From Polaribacter sp. Hel1_85 (GTDB taxonomy: Bacteria; Bacteroidota; Bacteroidia; Flavobacteriales; Flavobacteriaceae), in assembly GCF_000766795.1 (NCBI RefSeq), contig NZ_JPDS01000004.1, positions 1 through 53,131 of the forward strand: DNA of 53,131 bases, written 5' to 3'. The translations under genes and the position numbers were made by a program. This document shows positions 27,554 to 36,120 of this stretch, in pieces. How positions within the stretch are numbered: position 1 is the first letter of the stretch; each line of letters starts with the position of its first letter. The notes under the pieces were generated by a model. The model saw nothing but the letters and a program-made list of their open reading frames with translations, was not told the origin of the DNA and did not search any database.

Positions 27554-28717
27554 ATGTACATATTAAATAAAAACCAACTTAGAGTAAGTGAGCAATATCT
27601 TAAGAATGGAAACATAAAAAAAAGATTAAGTGGAACAAGACTAATTTTACTTCAACATTTTCTTCCTGATTCAGAACAATTTGTTAATTTATTAGCACAA
27701 ACTGGTGCTGATATATTTAAACTTATAGCCAAACCTTATTCACTTGACAAGTCAGTTTATGCTAGATTATCAAAACTTTATGATGTTGAGGTTGGAGATT
27801 ATGATAAATTTGACAATACAGATTATTTAGACAAATTAATACAATTTGCTATTCAAAAATCAAAATTAGATGGATTACCAATCCTAATTTTAGAAGTTGG
27901 TGGTTATTTCTCTGAAGCTCTAAAAAGGTTAAACTCTGAAGATTCTAAATATATAAAAGGGGTTGTAGAAGTTACAACTTTTGGATATAATAAATATTTA
28001 AAAACCTGTAACGAAACAGAAGTGCCTATTTACTCAGTTGCTAGAAGTCCAATAAAATCAATTGAAGCAAGATATGTTGGACGTTCTTCTGTATTGGCTG
28101 TAAATCAAGAATTTAGAAAAATAGGAGTTTCAATAGCAGGAAGAAAAGCCTTAGTTATAGGCTTTGGAATGATTGGGAGAAGTGTGGCAGAGGCTTTAAA
28201 ATCTCACAACGTAAATGTTAGTGTTTATGACAAAAAAGAGTTTGCAAAACTAAATGCCTATACATTAGGATACTTGATTAATAATTCTAAATATGAGTTA
28301 TTAAAAAACGCAGATATCATTTTTTCTGCAACAGCTAATCGAGCTTTATCGTACGAAGATATTGAGCATTGTAAAAATGGTGTAATATTAGCAAGTGCAG
28401 GATCAAGGGGAAATGAATTTGATGTCGAAGGCTTAAAAAATAATTCAATGGAATCTGAAAAGATTTCTGAGAATATTGATAAGTATAAAATTTCGACAAA
28501 TAAAGATGTTTTCTTAATGAGAAACGGAACAGCTGTTAATTTTATTATTAAAAGTTGTCCTGATGAAATTGTAGATTTAATTCACGCAGAAGTTTTGGTT
28601 TGTGCAAGTATTCTACTAAATGAAAATAGAAAGAGAACCAAAATTGGAATTGTGAATGAAACACCTTTTGAGGAATTACATAAAATATCCAAAGATTGGT
28701 TAAAACACGTATTATAA
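27554..28717 (+). CDS. C29: S-adenosylhomocysteine hydrolase-like Rossmann protein
   Basis: 387 residues. A dinucleotide-binding motif G203-F-G205-M-I-G208 follows the strand KALVI, and an acidic residue ends the next strand (VSVYD), as for NAD. The upstream EVTTFGYNKY resembles the substrate region of AdoHcyases, and the C-terminal GTAVNFIIKS...AEVLVCA parallels the AdoHcyase cap. It is shorter than true AHCY (about 430-470) and lacks the usual C-terminal Lys/Tyr tail, so it is probably a paralogue with another role. An enzyme of this type is unusual as a cassette gene. Confidence 0.78.
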   Translation: MYILNKNQLRVSEQYLKNGNIKKRLSGTRLILLQHFLPDSEQFVNLLAQTGADIFKLIAKPYSLDKSVYARLSKLYDVEVGDYDKFDNTDYLDKLIQFAIQKSKLDGLPILILEVGGYFSEALKRLNSEDSKYIKGVVEVTTFGYNKYLKTCNETEVPIYSVARSPIKSIEARYVGRSSVLAVNQEFRKIGVSIAGRKALVIGFGMIGRSVAEALKSHNVNVSVYDKKEFAKLNAYTLGYLINNSKYELLKNADIIFSATANRALSYEDIEHCKNGVILASAGSRGNEFDVEGLKNNSMESEKISENIDKYKISTNKDVFLMRNGTAVNFIIKSCPDEIVDLIHAEVLVCASILLNENRKRTKIGIVNETPFEELHKISKDWLKHVL

Positions 28718-28732
28718 ATAGTAAAAACGATT

Positions 28733-28864
28733 TGCCAACACCGTATAAAAATAATTGCGGTTTAATGCTAAAACAAAGGTCGTTGCGTGTTTGTAACGTC
28801 TGATTTTCCTTCGGAAAATCCTCGCATACAAACCCGCAACTATTCTTATACATAAACGTTGCAA
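28733..28864 (+). other. attC site 29 (C29/C30)
   Basis: R'' TGCCAAC matches C29 start (TTTGCCAAC/GTTGGCAAA). R' GTTGCAA. Hairpin GATTTTCC-TTC-GGAAAATC. Class 3. Confidence 0.92.
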
Positions 28865-29243
28865 GTAATAGCGGAAATCACTCAAACTGAAAAAATTTGC
28901 GGTTAAAAACTCTAAATTTAAAAGCGGAACAATGAAATTTTAAAAAGTGGAACACTCTCTCGCTCGTGAAATTTTGTAGAAATCTGAAAGTTTGAGAATT
29001 TTATAAAAAGGAATCAATTTAAACTCTGAAAATCAAAATTGCGGAATTTTCACTCAAACGTGAATTTAGCAAGTTTGTGGAATTTAACAAAATGTGAAAT
29101 CACTCAAAATCTGAAAATAAGAATTGCTGAAAATCTCTCAAACGTGAAATTATAAACTTGTTGGAATTCTCACTCAAAATTTGAATTTTTGAAATTGGAA
29201 AAGTGAAATAAAATGGAATTATAAACTGAAAAAAAACTACTAC
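28865..29243 (+). other. C30: gene-less cassette, duplicate of C39
   Basis: No credible ORF. The 514-bp unit 28858-29371 appears identical to 37067-37580. It carries AGTGGAACACTCTCTCGCTC and many GCGGAATT/ACTCAAA motifs. A 62-residue reverse frame exists in both copies but lies partly in attC and has no coding character. Confidence 0.72.
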
Positions 29244-29378
29244 TTGCAACACCGTGTAATAAAAATTGCTTAATTTTAGCTTAATCAAAAGTTGTTGCTT
29301 TTTTAATCACTTTCTATTTTCCTACGGAAAATAGCCGTTCTTAAAAATCGCAACTTTCAATACACAAACTCGTTGCCA
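29244..29378 (+). other. attC site 30 (C30/C31)
   Basis: R'' TTGCAAC matches C30 start. R' GTTGCCA. Hairpin CTATTTTCC-TAC-GGAAAATAG. Class 3; identical to site 39 up to the R' box. Confidence 0.92.
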
Positions 29379-29714
29379 AAAACTGTGCTCACTCAAATTC
29401 TGAAAAAAAATACAGTTTGAAATCCTTGAATTTAAAAGCAAAAAAATGGAATTTTAAAAAGCGGAACACTCTCTCGCTCGTGAAATTCAATGTGTTGAAT
29501 TTACTCAAACTCTGAAAAAATAAAATGCTGAATTCTTACTCAAGCTTTGAATTTAGAAAGTTTACGGAATTAAGCAAAATGTGGAAAATCAGAATTGCGG
29601 AAAACTCACTCAAACTCTGAATTCTAAACTTGTGGAATTTCCACTCAAATGTTGGATTTTGGAAAACTGAAAAAATTAAAAACAAAAAATTGTGAATATA
29701 AAAAAACAGCTATT
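29379..29714 (+). other. C31: gene-less cassette (GCGGAATT family)
   Basis: No ORF. AGCGGAACACTCTCTCGCTC block near 29459, then alternating GCGGAA/ACTCAAACTCTGAA motifs up to R''. Confidence 0.65.
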
Positions 29715-29850
29715 TGGCAACACCGTGTATAAAAAATTGCTACTTTTAGTTTAAATTAAAAGTTGTTGCATTTTTGCAAACTTCTGAATTTCCGTTGGAA
29801 ATTCCTCGTTCACAAAAATCGCAACTTTCCATAACACAAAACCGTTGCCA
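29715..29850 (+). other. attC site 31 (C31/C32)
   Basis: R'' TGGCAAC matches C31 start (TTTGGCAAC/GTTGCCAAA). R' GTTGCCA. Hairpin GAATTTCC-GTT-GGAAATTC. Class 3. Confidence 0.92.
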
Positions 29851-29896
29851 TTCATTGCGGAACGCACTCAAAACGAAAAAACTAAACAAAAAAAAT

Positions 29897-30091
29897 ATGA
29901 ACAATAAGACTTTATTTTTAATAGCAGGAATTATAACTGCTCTTGTATTTATAGGATACCTTTCTGAAACAGAACCTCATAATATGTTTGGATATACAAT
30001 AAACATTTGGATTGTGAGACTTGCTTGGTTAATAATTGCAGTTTCTAATTTTGCTAATTATTTCAAATTAAAAAAAGCCGAAAAGAAATAG
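29897..30091 (+). CDS. C32: small membrane protein
   Basis: 64 residues from ATG 29897. Two hydrophobic helices (about 5-22 and 36-54) linked by SETEPHNMFGY, with a Lys-rich C-terminus. Not similar to the 77-residue ORF in C5, although the two cassettes share both flanks. Unknown function. Confidence 0.62.
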   Translation: MNNKTLFLIAGIITALVFIGYLSETEPHNMFGYTINIWIVRLAWLIIAVSNFANYFKLKKAEKK

Positions 30092-30268
30092 GAACTGAAA
30101 AATAAAACCGAACTGAATGCGGAATTTAGCAACTTGTGGAATTGTTTACTAAATCGGAATTGAAAAAGTTTGCGGAATAAATCGCTAACCGAATTCACTC
30201 AAACGCTGGAAAGAATAAAAAAACGGAATTAAGCCGAATAAGAATAAGTCGGAATAAAAAAAACGAAA
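30092..30268 (+). other. C32 non-coding tail, homologous to C5 tail
   Basis: No ORF; same motif order as 4347-4506 (GCGGAATTTAGCAA, CTAAATCGGAATTG, GAATTAAGCCGAATAA, then AAACGAAATGGCAAC). Confidence 0.6.
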
Positions 30269-30401
30269 TGGCAACACCGTATAAACTTTATTGCTGTTTT
30301 TGGCTCACTTGGGAAATTCCTTCGGAATTTCGCCGTTCGTGTTTTATTTAGTAAATTCACTACTTAATCAACGCAACAAAGCTTATACAACAACGTTAGC
30401 A
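30269..30401 (+). other. attC site 32 (C32/C33)
   Basis: R'' TGGCAAC matches C32 start (AATGGCAAC/GTTGCCATT). R' GTTAGCA. Hairpin GAAATTCC-TTC-GGAATTTC. Class 2. Confidence 0.92.
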
Positions 30402-30750
30402 AATATGGGCAAAATCACTCAGACGCTTTAAAAAAGTCGTTTAAAACAATGATTTTTCATTAAACCAAAACTCAAAAATGGAATTAAAAATATAGAATTT
30501 TGAAAAAATCAAAAAAAGGAAAAACTAAAATACTGAACAGTCTTTCGCTCGTGAAAAATTATTGTGTGAATTTTAGCAAGTTTGCGGAATTATAAAACGT
30601 GAGAATTTATTCAAACTGGAAAAACATAAATTGCGGAATTAAGCAAAATTCGGAATTTAAAATCTTTGCGGAATTCTTACTCAAACTCTGAATTTTGAAA
30701 AGTTGGAAAAACAAAAAATTGTGAATTATAAACTGAAAAAAAACAACATT
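30402..30750 (+). other. C33: gene-less cassette, near-duplicate of C45
   Basis: No ORF. Shares the full layout with C45 (unit lengths 484 and 482 bp, a handful of differences). GTCGTTTAAAACAATGATTT at 30436, GTCTTTCGCTCGTGAAAAA near 30540, then GCGGAATT motifs. Confidence 0.7.
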
Positions 30751-30885
30751 TGCTAACACCGTGTACTAAAAATTGCTTAATTTTAGCTTAATCAAAAGTT
30801 GCTGCTTTTTTATTCACTTTCTATTTTCCTGCGGAAAATAGCCGTTCACAAAAATCGCAACTTTTATTACACAAACACGTTGCAC
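30751..30885 (+). other. attC site 33 (C33/C34)
   Basis: R'' TGCTAAC matches C33 start (TTTGCTAAC/GTTAGCAAA). R' GTTGCAC. Hairpin CTATTTTCC-TGC-GGAAAATAG. Class 3. Confidence 0.92.
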
Positions 30886-30952
30886 CTAATTTACGGAATG
30901 AACTTTCCTGAAATAGGTTGACTAAAAATTAAGCAATTAATTACAGTCACTT

Positions 30953-31411
30953 ATGAAAACAAAAAATGAACACTGGCGAAAAAAAAGCTATCAAAAAGTA
31001 ACTTTAGAAACCAAACTTTTAGTCGTTGACCAAATTCTTAACGGACAACTATCCAATAACCAAGCTTCAAAAAAATATGATGTTCCTAGAACAACCATTA
31101 CCTATTGGTTAAGAAAATACAGTACCTTAGTACAACAAAATACAGGTATGAGTAAAAACGATGAAATTAAAAAGCTAAAGGAAAAGATTGAAGAACTTGA
31201 GTTTCAAAAAGACTTCCAACAGGACATTATCGCTGATATGGAACTTATTACAGGCGTTGATATGTCAAAAAAGTCATTACCCAAAACATTAGCAAAAGAG
31301 ATAGAGCTAAAGAAAAAGGCACGTATAAAAGAAAGTGGCTTTATGGATGTTTTGGGGTTAGCAAACAAGCCTTCTACAAAAGACTCAAAGTACAACGAAA
31401 ACAAGAAGTAG
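30953..31411 (+). CDS. IS copy 2 OrfA
   Basis: 152 residues, same sequence as the other copies: HTH then coiled coil. Slippery heptamer A AAA AAG at 31267-31273; a second A/G-rich candidate lies about 45 nt further on. Confidence 0.9.
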   Translation: MKTKNEHWRKKSYQKVTLETKLLVVDQILNGQLSNNQASKKYDVPRTTITYWLRKYSTLVQQNTGMSKNDEIKKLKEKIEELEFQKDFQQDIIADMELITGVDMSKKSLPKTLAKEIELKKKARIKESGFMDVLGLANKPSTKDSKYNENKK

Positions 31412-32205
31412 ACCATCAAAAACTAATCAAATTAGTTAAGCAATACCGCAAAAAAGTAGGTTCTAAAACTGGTGGAATAAAACTTTATGCTGAGCTTAAA
31501 AAAGACTTTATAAACGCTGATATTAAGATAGGTAGAGACAAATTCTATCGATTCCTCAGACTTAATAATCTTTTGATTCCTAAAACTAAAAATTACATCA
31601 CAACGACAAACTCAAACCACATGTACAAAAAATATAAAAACCTGGTTAAAGACCACGTGCCTACTCGACCTGAACAACTTTGGGTAAGCGATATTACATA
31701 CATTAAAACCGAGAATGGACATAATTACCTCGCCTTAGTAACAGATGCCTATTCTAAGCAAATTATGGGGTATAAAATAGATAACCATATGAGAACATCG
31801 CTTTGCAGTGATGCGCTTGCTATGGCTATTAAAAACAGAAAGTATCACAATCAAAAAATTATTCATCATTCGGATAGAGGTTTTCAATACTGTAACCCTA
31901 AATACACAGCATTTGCTGAAGAAAATGGAATTATAATAAGTATGACTGAACAATACGATCCCTATGAAAACGCTGTAGCTGAACGAATTAATAGAACTTT
32001 GAAATATGAATATGGTTTAAAACAAAACATTAAAAACACTGAATTAGCACAAAAAATGACAGATCAAGCCGTCTATATTTATAACAATTTGAGAACTCAT
32101 TTTAGCATAGATCTCAGAAAACCTGCTGAAGTCCATCTAAATCCTAACATCAAATACAAATCCTATCGAAAAAATAATGTAAATTTACCTGAACTTAAGA
32201 TTTAA
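31273..32205 (+). CDS. IS copy 2 OrfB transposase (expressed as OrfAB by -1 frameshift)
   Basis: The -1 frame is open from 31261 and has no good start codon of its own, so production as a roughly 417-residue OrfAB fusion is likely. It contains the typical entry YGCFGVSKQAFYKR, an HTH_21-like region (KVGSKTGGIKLYAELKKDF), and the DDE catalytic core: Asp in WVSDITYI, Asp in HHSDRGFQY, Glu in ENAVAERINRTLK. Intact here, so probably an active source. The rve core family is certain; the exact frameshift site is inferred. Confidence 0.88.
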   Translation, partial: VITQNISKRDRAKEKGTYKRKWLYGCFGVSKQAFYKRLKVQRKQEVDHQKLIKLVKQYRKKVGSKTGGIKLYAELKKDFINADIKIGRDKFYRFLRLNNLLIPKTKNYITTTNSNHMYKKYKNLVKDHVPTRPEQLWVSDITYIKTENGHNYLALVTDAYSKQIMGYKIDNHMRTSLCSDALAMAIKNRKYHNQKIIHHSDRGFQYCNPKYTAFAEENGIIISMTEQYDPYENAVAERINRTLKYEYGLKQNIKNTELAQKMTDQAVYIYNNLRTHFSIDLRKPAEVHLNPNIKYKSYRKNNVNLPELKI

Positions 32206-32314
32206 CAACAGAACTAGTTCAAACTATTTTTTGCCTTCTAAACGGCTAAAAAAAATTGTTTGAACGGTATAAATTAAACTAAAAAAAGGTCAACCTATAT
32301 CAGTATAATACAGA

Positions 32315-33133
32315 ATGAAAAAAATTACACCATTTATCTTACTTATTTTATCAATTCAGATATTTTCTCAAAGTCAAGAAATTGAACCAACTTTTTATTC
32401 TGAAATTTCTGAAATAGTTTCATCAAAAGATTATTTCAAAGTTAAATTTGGAAACCCTGAAACTATTATAGTTCTTGACACTACTTTTGCATATTCATCA
32501 AAAATTTTGACTGAAAAAATAGTTTATGATTTTAAAACTAAAAATAGAATTGAAATTGAAAAATTCAAACAATCTGAATTATCAGCAAAAGAACTAATCG
32601 ATTTAGATTCTAAAAATAGAATTATAAATTACAAAGGAAACATAAAATATAATAGTGGAAAATGGTATGAAACTTTAGTTAAATACGAATACAAAAAAAA
32701 GAAAAAGATTAAGAAAAAAATAAATGATGCTGGAGAAGTATATCTTAAATATATTGTTTTTTATGACAAACTAAATTTTCCAATCAAAATTGAAAGTACG
32801 ATTGTTGGAACAGAAGATACAAGAATGCAAGTGGTAAATTATGACTATAAAAATAGTAAGTTTACTTTAATGGAATTTAATTATCAAGGAAAATTAGAAA
32901 ACGAAACAAAAGGCAATTTTAATCAAAAATATATTGTTAAAACTAATAAAATGAATGATCCAACTGAAATGTATTGGATTTTAACAGATATTAAAGAACC
33001 ATATTTTCACGAATTGAATTATAAATATGACTCAAATGGAAATTGGATTGAATTTATAAAGGTTCTCAGAAAGCCAAATGGAGAAAAGGAAACACTTCAG
33101 AAAGTTTTTAGAGAAATAAACTATAAAAACTAG
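32315..33133 (+). CDS. C34: secreted protein of unknown function
   Basis: 272 residues. Signal peptide MKKITPFILLILSIQIFSQ, then a Lys/Glu/Tyr-rich strand-forming domain (repeating patterns such as YEYKKKKKIKKK, ELNYKYDSNGNWIEF). The final YDSNGNW-type strand resembles RHS/YD-like or MORN-like hairpins but no repeat array is present. The IS ends at the third base of its duplicated target, directly next to the ATG, so the native leader is displaced by 1.4 kb. Confidence 0.75.
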   Translation: MKKITPFILLILSIQIFSQSQEIEPTFYSEISEIVSSKDYFKVKFGNPETIIVLDTTFAYSSKILTEKIVYDFKTKNRIEIEKFKQSELSAKELIDLDSKNRIINYKGNIKYNSGKWYETLVKYEYKKKKKIKKKINDAGEVYLKYIVFYDKLNFPIKIESTIVGTEDTRMQVVNYDYKNSKFTLMEFNYQGKLENETKGNFNQKYIVKTNKMNDPTEMYWILTDIKEPYFHELNYKYDSNGNWIEFIKVLRKPNGEKETLQKVFREINYKN

Positions 33134-33265
33134 GTGCAACACCGTGTATATTTTATTGCTTTCTTTTAGCCAACTTACGAAAATCCTCGCGGATTTTCTA
33201 TTCAGTATTTATTTGCTAAATTTACGCTAAACCAACGCAACAAAGCATACACAAACACGTTAGCT
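33134..33265 (+). other. attC site 34 (C34/C35)
   Basis: R'' GTGCAAC matches the C34 start left of the IS (AGGTGCAAC/GTTGCACCT). R' GTTAGCT. Hairpin GAAAATCC-TCGC-GGATTTTC. Confidence 0.9.
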
Positions 33266-33299
33266 GTAATACCAAAAACGAGAAAAAAGAACTATAAAA

Positions 33300-33953
33300 A
33301 TGAATATACAAACATTACATTCAAAAATTTACACAGTTGGTCGAATTACACCGACTGGAGTAAAACTCTTAGGAACTTGTTTTCTTATAAACAAATCAGG
33401 CCTATTAGCTACAGCTTCACACGTTACTGATAATGACCCAACCAATTTAGTCATATTTGTTTCAACTAACACTGATTTGACAACTTATCAGGACACTTCT
33501 AATAATGGTGGAAATACAATTCCAGTAAACATTTTTAAAGTAGACCCAATACGTGATATTTGTATTTTAAAGGTTAATCAAAATGTTTTATCTGATTTAG
33601 TGTTAGGTAGTAGTGATGATGTCAATGTTTCTGAAAATTTAGGCGTTATTGGATATCCTCATTGCGTAAATGGAAGAAACGTTTTAACATATCAAAATAC
33701 TGTTTTAGGTGCAAAAGTTCTTATTGAGGCATCAGGAATTAAGTCAAAACATCTCATATTGAACATCCAAACTCGTCCTGGTCAATCCGGAAGTCCAATC
33801 TTTAGATTATCAGACTCTAGAGTTGTTGCTATGATTATTGGTTCATATGTACCAAATAGTAATGGAAGAACTTCAATTGGTGGAATTGACCCACAAACTC
33901 TTCATCAAACAACACACGCTGTGTCCGTAGAATACATTTTAAATATGATTTAA
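33300..33953 (+). CDS. C35 gene 1: trypsin-like serine protease
   Basis: 217 residues, no signal peptide, so cytoplasmic. Chymotrypsin-fold triad: H41 in LATASHV, D86 in DPIRDICIL, S163 in GQSGSP, with the usual strand spacing. Trypsin-like domains without export signals are found in effector and defence modules, where a protease is activated by a sensor. The partner gene starts 2 nt after the stop, strongly suggesting an operon pair. Substrate unknown. Confidence 0.85.
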   Translation: MNIQTLHSKIYTVGRITPTGVKLLGTCFLINKSGLLATASHVTDNDPTNLVIFVSTNTDLTTYQDTSNNGGNTIPVNIFKVDPIRDICILKVNQNVLSDLVLGSSDDVNVSENLGVIGYPHCVNGRNVLTYQNTVLGAKVLIEASGIKSKHLILNIQTRPGQSGSPIFRLSDSRVVAMIIGSYVPNSNGRTSIGGIDPQTLHQTTHAVSVEYILNMI

Positions 33954-33955
33954 TT

Positions 33956-34408
33956 ATGGAAGAATTCAATATATTATTAAATTCAACAGAAAGTGAAATT
34001 TTAGATTCACTAGACAAATTTCAAGCAGATATTTTACAACAGTTCCTAACTGATACGTCAAATAATTATACAGAAAGTGCAGACAAATGGTTGACAGCTA
34101 CTACAGCAAATACATTTCAATTTGGTGGAGAACAAGGTAAAACTAAAATATATATAGAAAAAGTTTTAGATGAAATTGAAAAATTTATATGTGGTAATGA
34201 GGACTATGCAGAAGAAAGAAAGGAAATTGGAGAAAGCACAGATAAAACAAAAGAATATCTTATCGGAGTTATGTCTACAGCCATAGGACAAACAATGGGA
34301 GTTGCAGGAGCTTTTATTGCACCAGTTATAGCATTATTAATTATGAGCATTGGTAAAATAGCTGTAAATGCTTGGTGCGCGATGAGACAAGAGATGAAAG
34401 CCACATAA
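33956..34408 (+). CDS. C35 gene 2: protease-associated protein with hydrophobic C-terminus
   Basis: 150 residues. A helical, acidic N-terminal part (about 1-95) and a hydrophobic stretch of about 30 residues (MSTAIGQTMGVAGAFIAPVIALLIMSIGK) near the C-terminus that could insert in membrane. It lies 2 nt after the protease gene. It could be a substrate, inhibitor or membrane effector of the protease; the sequence does not decide. Confidence 0.72.
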   Translation: MEEFNILLNSTESEILDSLDKFQADILQQFLTDTSNNYTESADKWLTATTANTFQFGGEQGKTKIYIEKVLDEIEKFICGNEDYAEERKEIGESTDKTKEYLIGVMSTAIGQTMGVAGAFIAPVIALLIMSIGKIAVNAWCAMRQEMKAT

Positions 34409-34419
34409 GAAAGTACTAC

Positions 34420-34551
34420 AGCTAACACCGTGTATAATTAATTGCTGGTTTTAGCCAATTTACGAAAGTCCTCGCGGACTTTCTATCTGTGCTTTATTTA
34501 CTAACTTTAGTGCTTGAAACACGCAACTAATCATACACAGCAACGTTGTAA
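34420..34551 (+). other. attC site 35 (C35/C36)
   Basis: R'' AGCTAAC matches C35 start (TACAGCTAAC/GTTAGCTGTA). R' GTTGTAA. Hairpin GAAAGTCC-TCGC-GGACTTTC. Class 4. Confidence 0.92.
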
Positions 34552-34574
34552 CAAATTGATTTCAATAATTTTAA

Positions 34575-34829
34575 GTGGAAGAATTTATTTCAAATTTCAA
34601 TACTAGAAGAGCTATCTTAAATTATTTAGGAGAAACTTTAAGATGGATTTATGGAAGTATATGGAGAACTATTTTGAAAAAAGAAAAATTTAAATATTCA
34701 GAATATATATACGGAATAAAGAAATCGAAAAATCACTATGATTTATGGGGGCACAAAATGAATAATAGAGTTATCGCTGTTGTTTTCATTCTTTTATCTT
34801 TCTTCTTTTTAAACTTTTTTAATTTATAA
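34575..34829 (+). CDS. C36 gene 1: small tail-anchored protein, GTG start
   Basis: 84 residues from GTG 34575. Basic, aromatic N-terminal region and a single C-terminal membrane helix (RVIAVVFILLSFFFLNFFNL). Four nucleotides separate its stop from the next start. Unknown family. Confidence 0.6.
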   Translation: MEEFISNFNTRRAILNYLGETLRWIYGSIWRTILKKEKFKYSEYIYGIKKSKNHYDLWGHKMNNRVIAVVFILLSFFFLNFFNL

Positions 34830-34833
34830 AATT

Positions 34834-35196
34834 ATGTCAGCTTCAGGAGGATCATTCGGAATTATTATTAAAGCATTTTCAGACTATATATCTGAAAAAG
34901 TTTTTAAGGCTGAAACAGTTGAAGTGAGTCAAGAAATCTTAAATAAACAACTTCAAAACAATTCAAATTTAGACATTGAAAGTTTAACTAAACTATCCCT
35001 AACAAAACTAGAAAAGGAATTAAAACCTATTGACTATAGAATAGTTGACAATTGTTTAGAGTATATATATCACGAAAATAAATCTGAAAAAATTAATAAG
35101 CGAATACTTGAAATTATTGAAATACTCAACAAGCAACACTCTGAATTATCTGTTCAAAGAAATAATATTGAAAATTCAATCAAACACGATAAATAA
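34834..35196 (+). CDS. C36 gene 2: helical soluble protein
   Basis: 120 residues. A short Gly/Ser start, then amphipathic helices rich in Lys, Glu and Asn, likely coiled coil in the last third (EIIEILNKQHSELSVQRNNI). No signal peptide. Probably co-translated with gene 1. Not recognised. Confidence 0.65.
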   Translation: MSASGGSFGIIIKAFSDYISEKVFKAETVEVSQEILNKQLQNNSNLDIESLTKLSLTKLEKELKPIDYRIVDNCLEYIYHENKSEKINKRILEIIEILNKQHSELSVQRNNIENSIKHDK

Positions 35197-35215
35197 AAAA
35201 CCGAAAAAAAACTTG

Positions 35216-35412
35216 TTACAACACCGGCTAAACTTAATGCGGGTTCTGTGCTTTCTCAAAAGTTTGTGTATATTTACTAAGTCGCCAAATCTTGTTGATT
35301 TGGCTTTGTGAAACCAAAGAAACAAATCCAAACAAAAAGCTTCGGCTTAGTACGTGTTCGAAAATCTTGTCGATTTTCAACCCCGCACAAAGCCTAGCCA
35401 AAACCGTTGTAC
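35216..35412 (+). other. attC site 36, long form (C36/C37)
   Basis: 197 bp. R'' TTACAAC matches C36 start (TTGTTACAAC/GTTGTAACAA). R' GTTGTAC. Outer stem ACCGGCTAAACTTAATGCGGG with CCCGCACAAAGCCTAGCCAAAACC; inner hairpins CCAAATC-TTGTT-GATTTGG and GAAAATC-TTGTC-GATTTTC. Same type as site 54. Confidence 0.9.
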
Positions 35413-35450
35413 GTAAGCTGCCAAAATCACGCTAACAACCAATAAACTGA

Positions 35451-35996
35451 ATGAATTTCACCCAGATATATACAACTCGAAAACTTGAAAAGACAATTGC
35501 GAAATCGATTGTGGAAAAAAACGAAACTGAAAATAAAATATTGGGCGAATGGGTTGCGACCATTTTTTACGTGGATAGAAAAAAATGTTGGCTAATTGTA
35601 AACAAACTGACCAAATATTTGTTAATTCTATCAGATATAAAAACATCTGAATTGAATAACATAACTCGAATTTTTACAGAAACGCTTCATTCTCAATTTA
35701 AAAATGATGGAATTGAAATCGGTTACGAAACTTTGAAAGGAATAATTGGCGAAATAAAACTGTGCGAAACGAATAATGACCGAAGTGCGAATGGTTCGTT
35801 AAATAATTGTATATTCAGCATAGAACATTGGAAAATAGAATACGGAAGTTTTGAAAACTTACCGTTTAGAAAAATAAATAGCGGGTTGAATAGCTCGCCG
35901 AATAAAATATTGAAATGGAAATATCCGAAAGAAGTAATGAGCGAAACAATAAAAGCCTACGTACAACAACGTGTATATTCAATTGCTAGCTTCTAG
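35451..35996 (+). CDS. C37: DUF6933-like protein with attC-encoded C-terminus
   Basis: 181 residues. N-terminal TTRKLEKTI..., then LGEWVATIFYVDRKKCWLIVNKLTKYLLI, which resembles DUF6933-type proteins (LGDWHANL-xxDRRKCVLF pattern). Soluble. The frame runs through the R'' box (35961-35967) and ends 30 nt inside attC, so the last 11-12 residues (VQQRVYSIASF) are attC-encoded and replace the natural end. Function of the family is unknown. Confidence 0.68.
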   Translation: MNFTQIYTTRKLEKTIAKSIVEKNETENKILGEWVATIFYVDRKKCWLIVNKLTKYLLILSDIKTSELNNITRIFTETLHSQFKNDGIEIGYETLKGIIGEIKLCETNNDRSANGSLNNCIFSIEHWKIEYGSFENLPFRKINSGLNSSPNKILKWKYPKEVMSETIKAYVQQRVYSIASF

Positions 35997-36094
35997 CCTA
36001 CTTGGGAAAATCCTCGCGGATTTTCTATTCAGTAATTATTTGCTAAATTTAATGCTTAAACCACGCAACTGAAACATACACAATCACGTTGGGC
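35961..36094 (+). other. attC site 37 (C37/C38)
   Basis: R'' GTACAAC matches C37 start perfectly (TACGTACAAC/GTTGTACGTA). R' GTTGGGC. Hairpin GAAAATCC-TCGC-GGATTTTC. Spacer AACG. Confidence 0.92.
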
Positions 36095-36120
36095 TTCATT
36101 TCTCACTCGAACTCAAAAAA

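Larger units (their letters stand above)
30899..32312 (+). mobile_element. IS3-family (IS150-like) element, copy 2, 1414 bp
   Basis: Same ends as copy 1. Target duplication GAA (30896-30898 and 32313-32315). Inserted in the leader of C34, exactly 20 nt after crossover G 30879, same orientation. Apparently intact. The window end (53103-53131) carries the same cassette start without the insertion. Confidence 0.95.

Noticed and set aside
29100..29288. Minus-strand ORF of 62 residues in C30 (and the identical 37309-37497 in C39)
   Set aside because: It lies across the attC arm and the motif-rich gene-less part; the composition reflects the AATTCCGCAA/TTTGAG motif complement, and there is no start context or domain. 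The duplication explains its recurrence.
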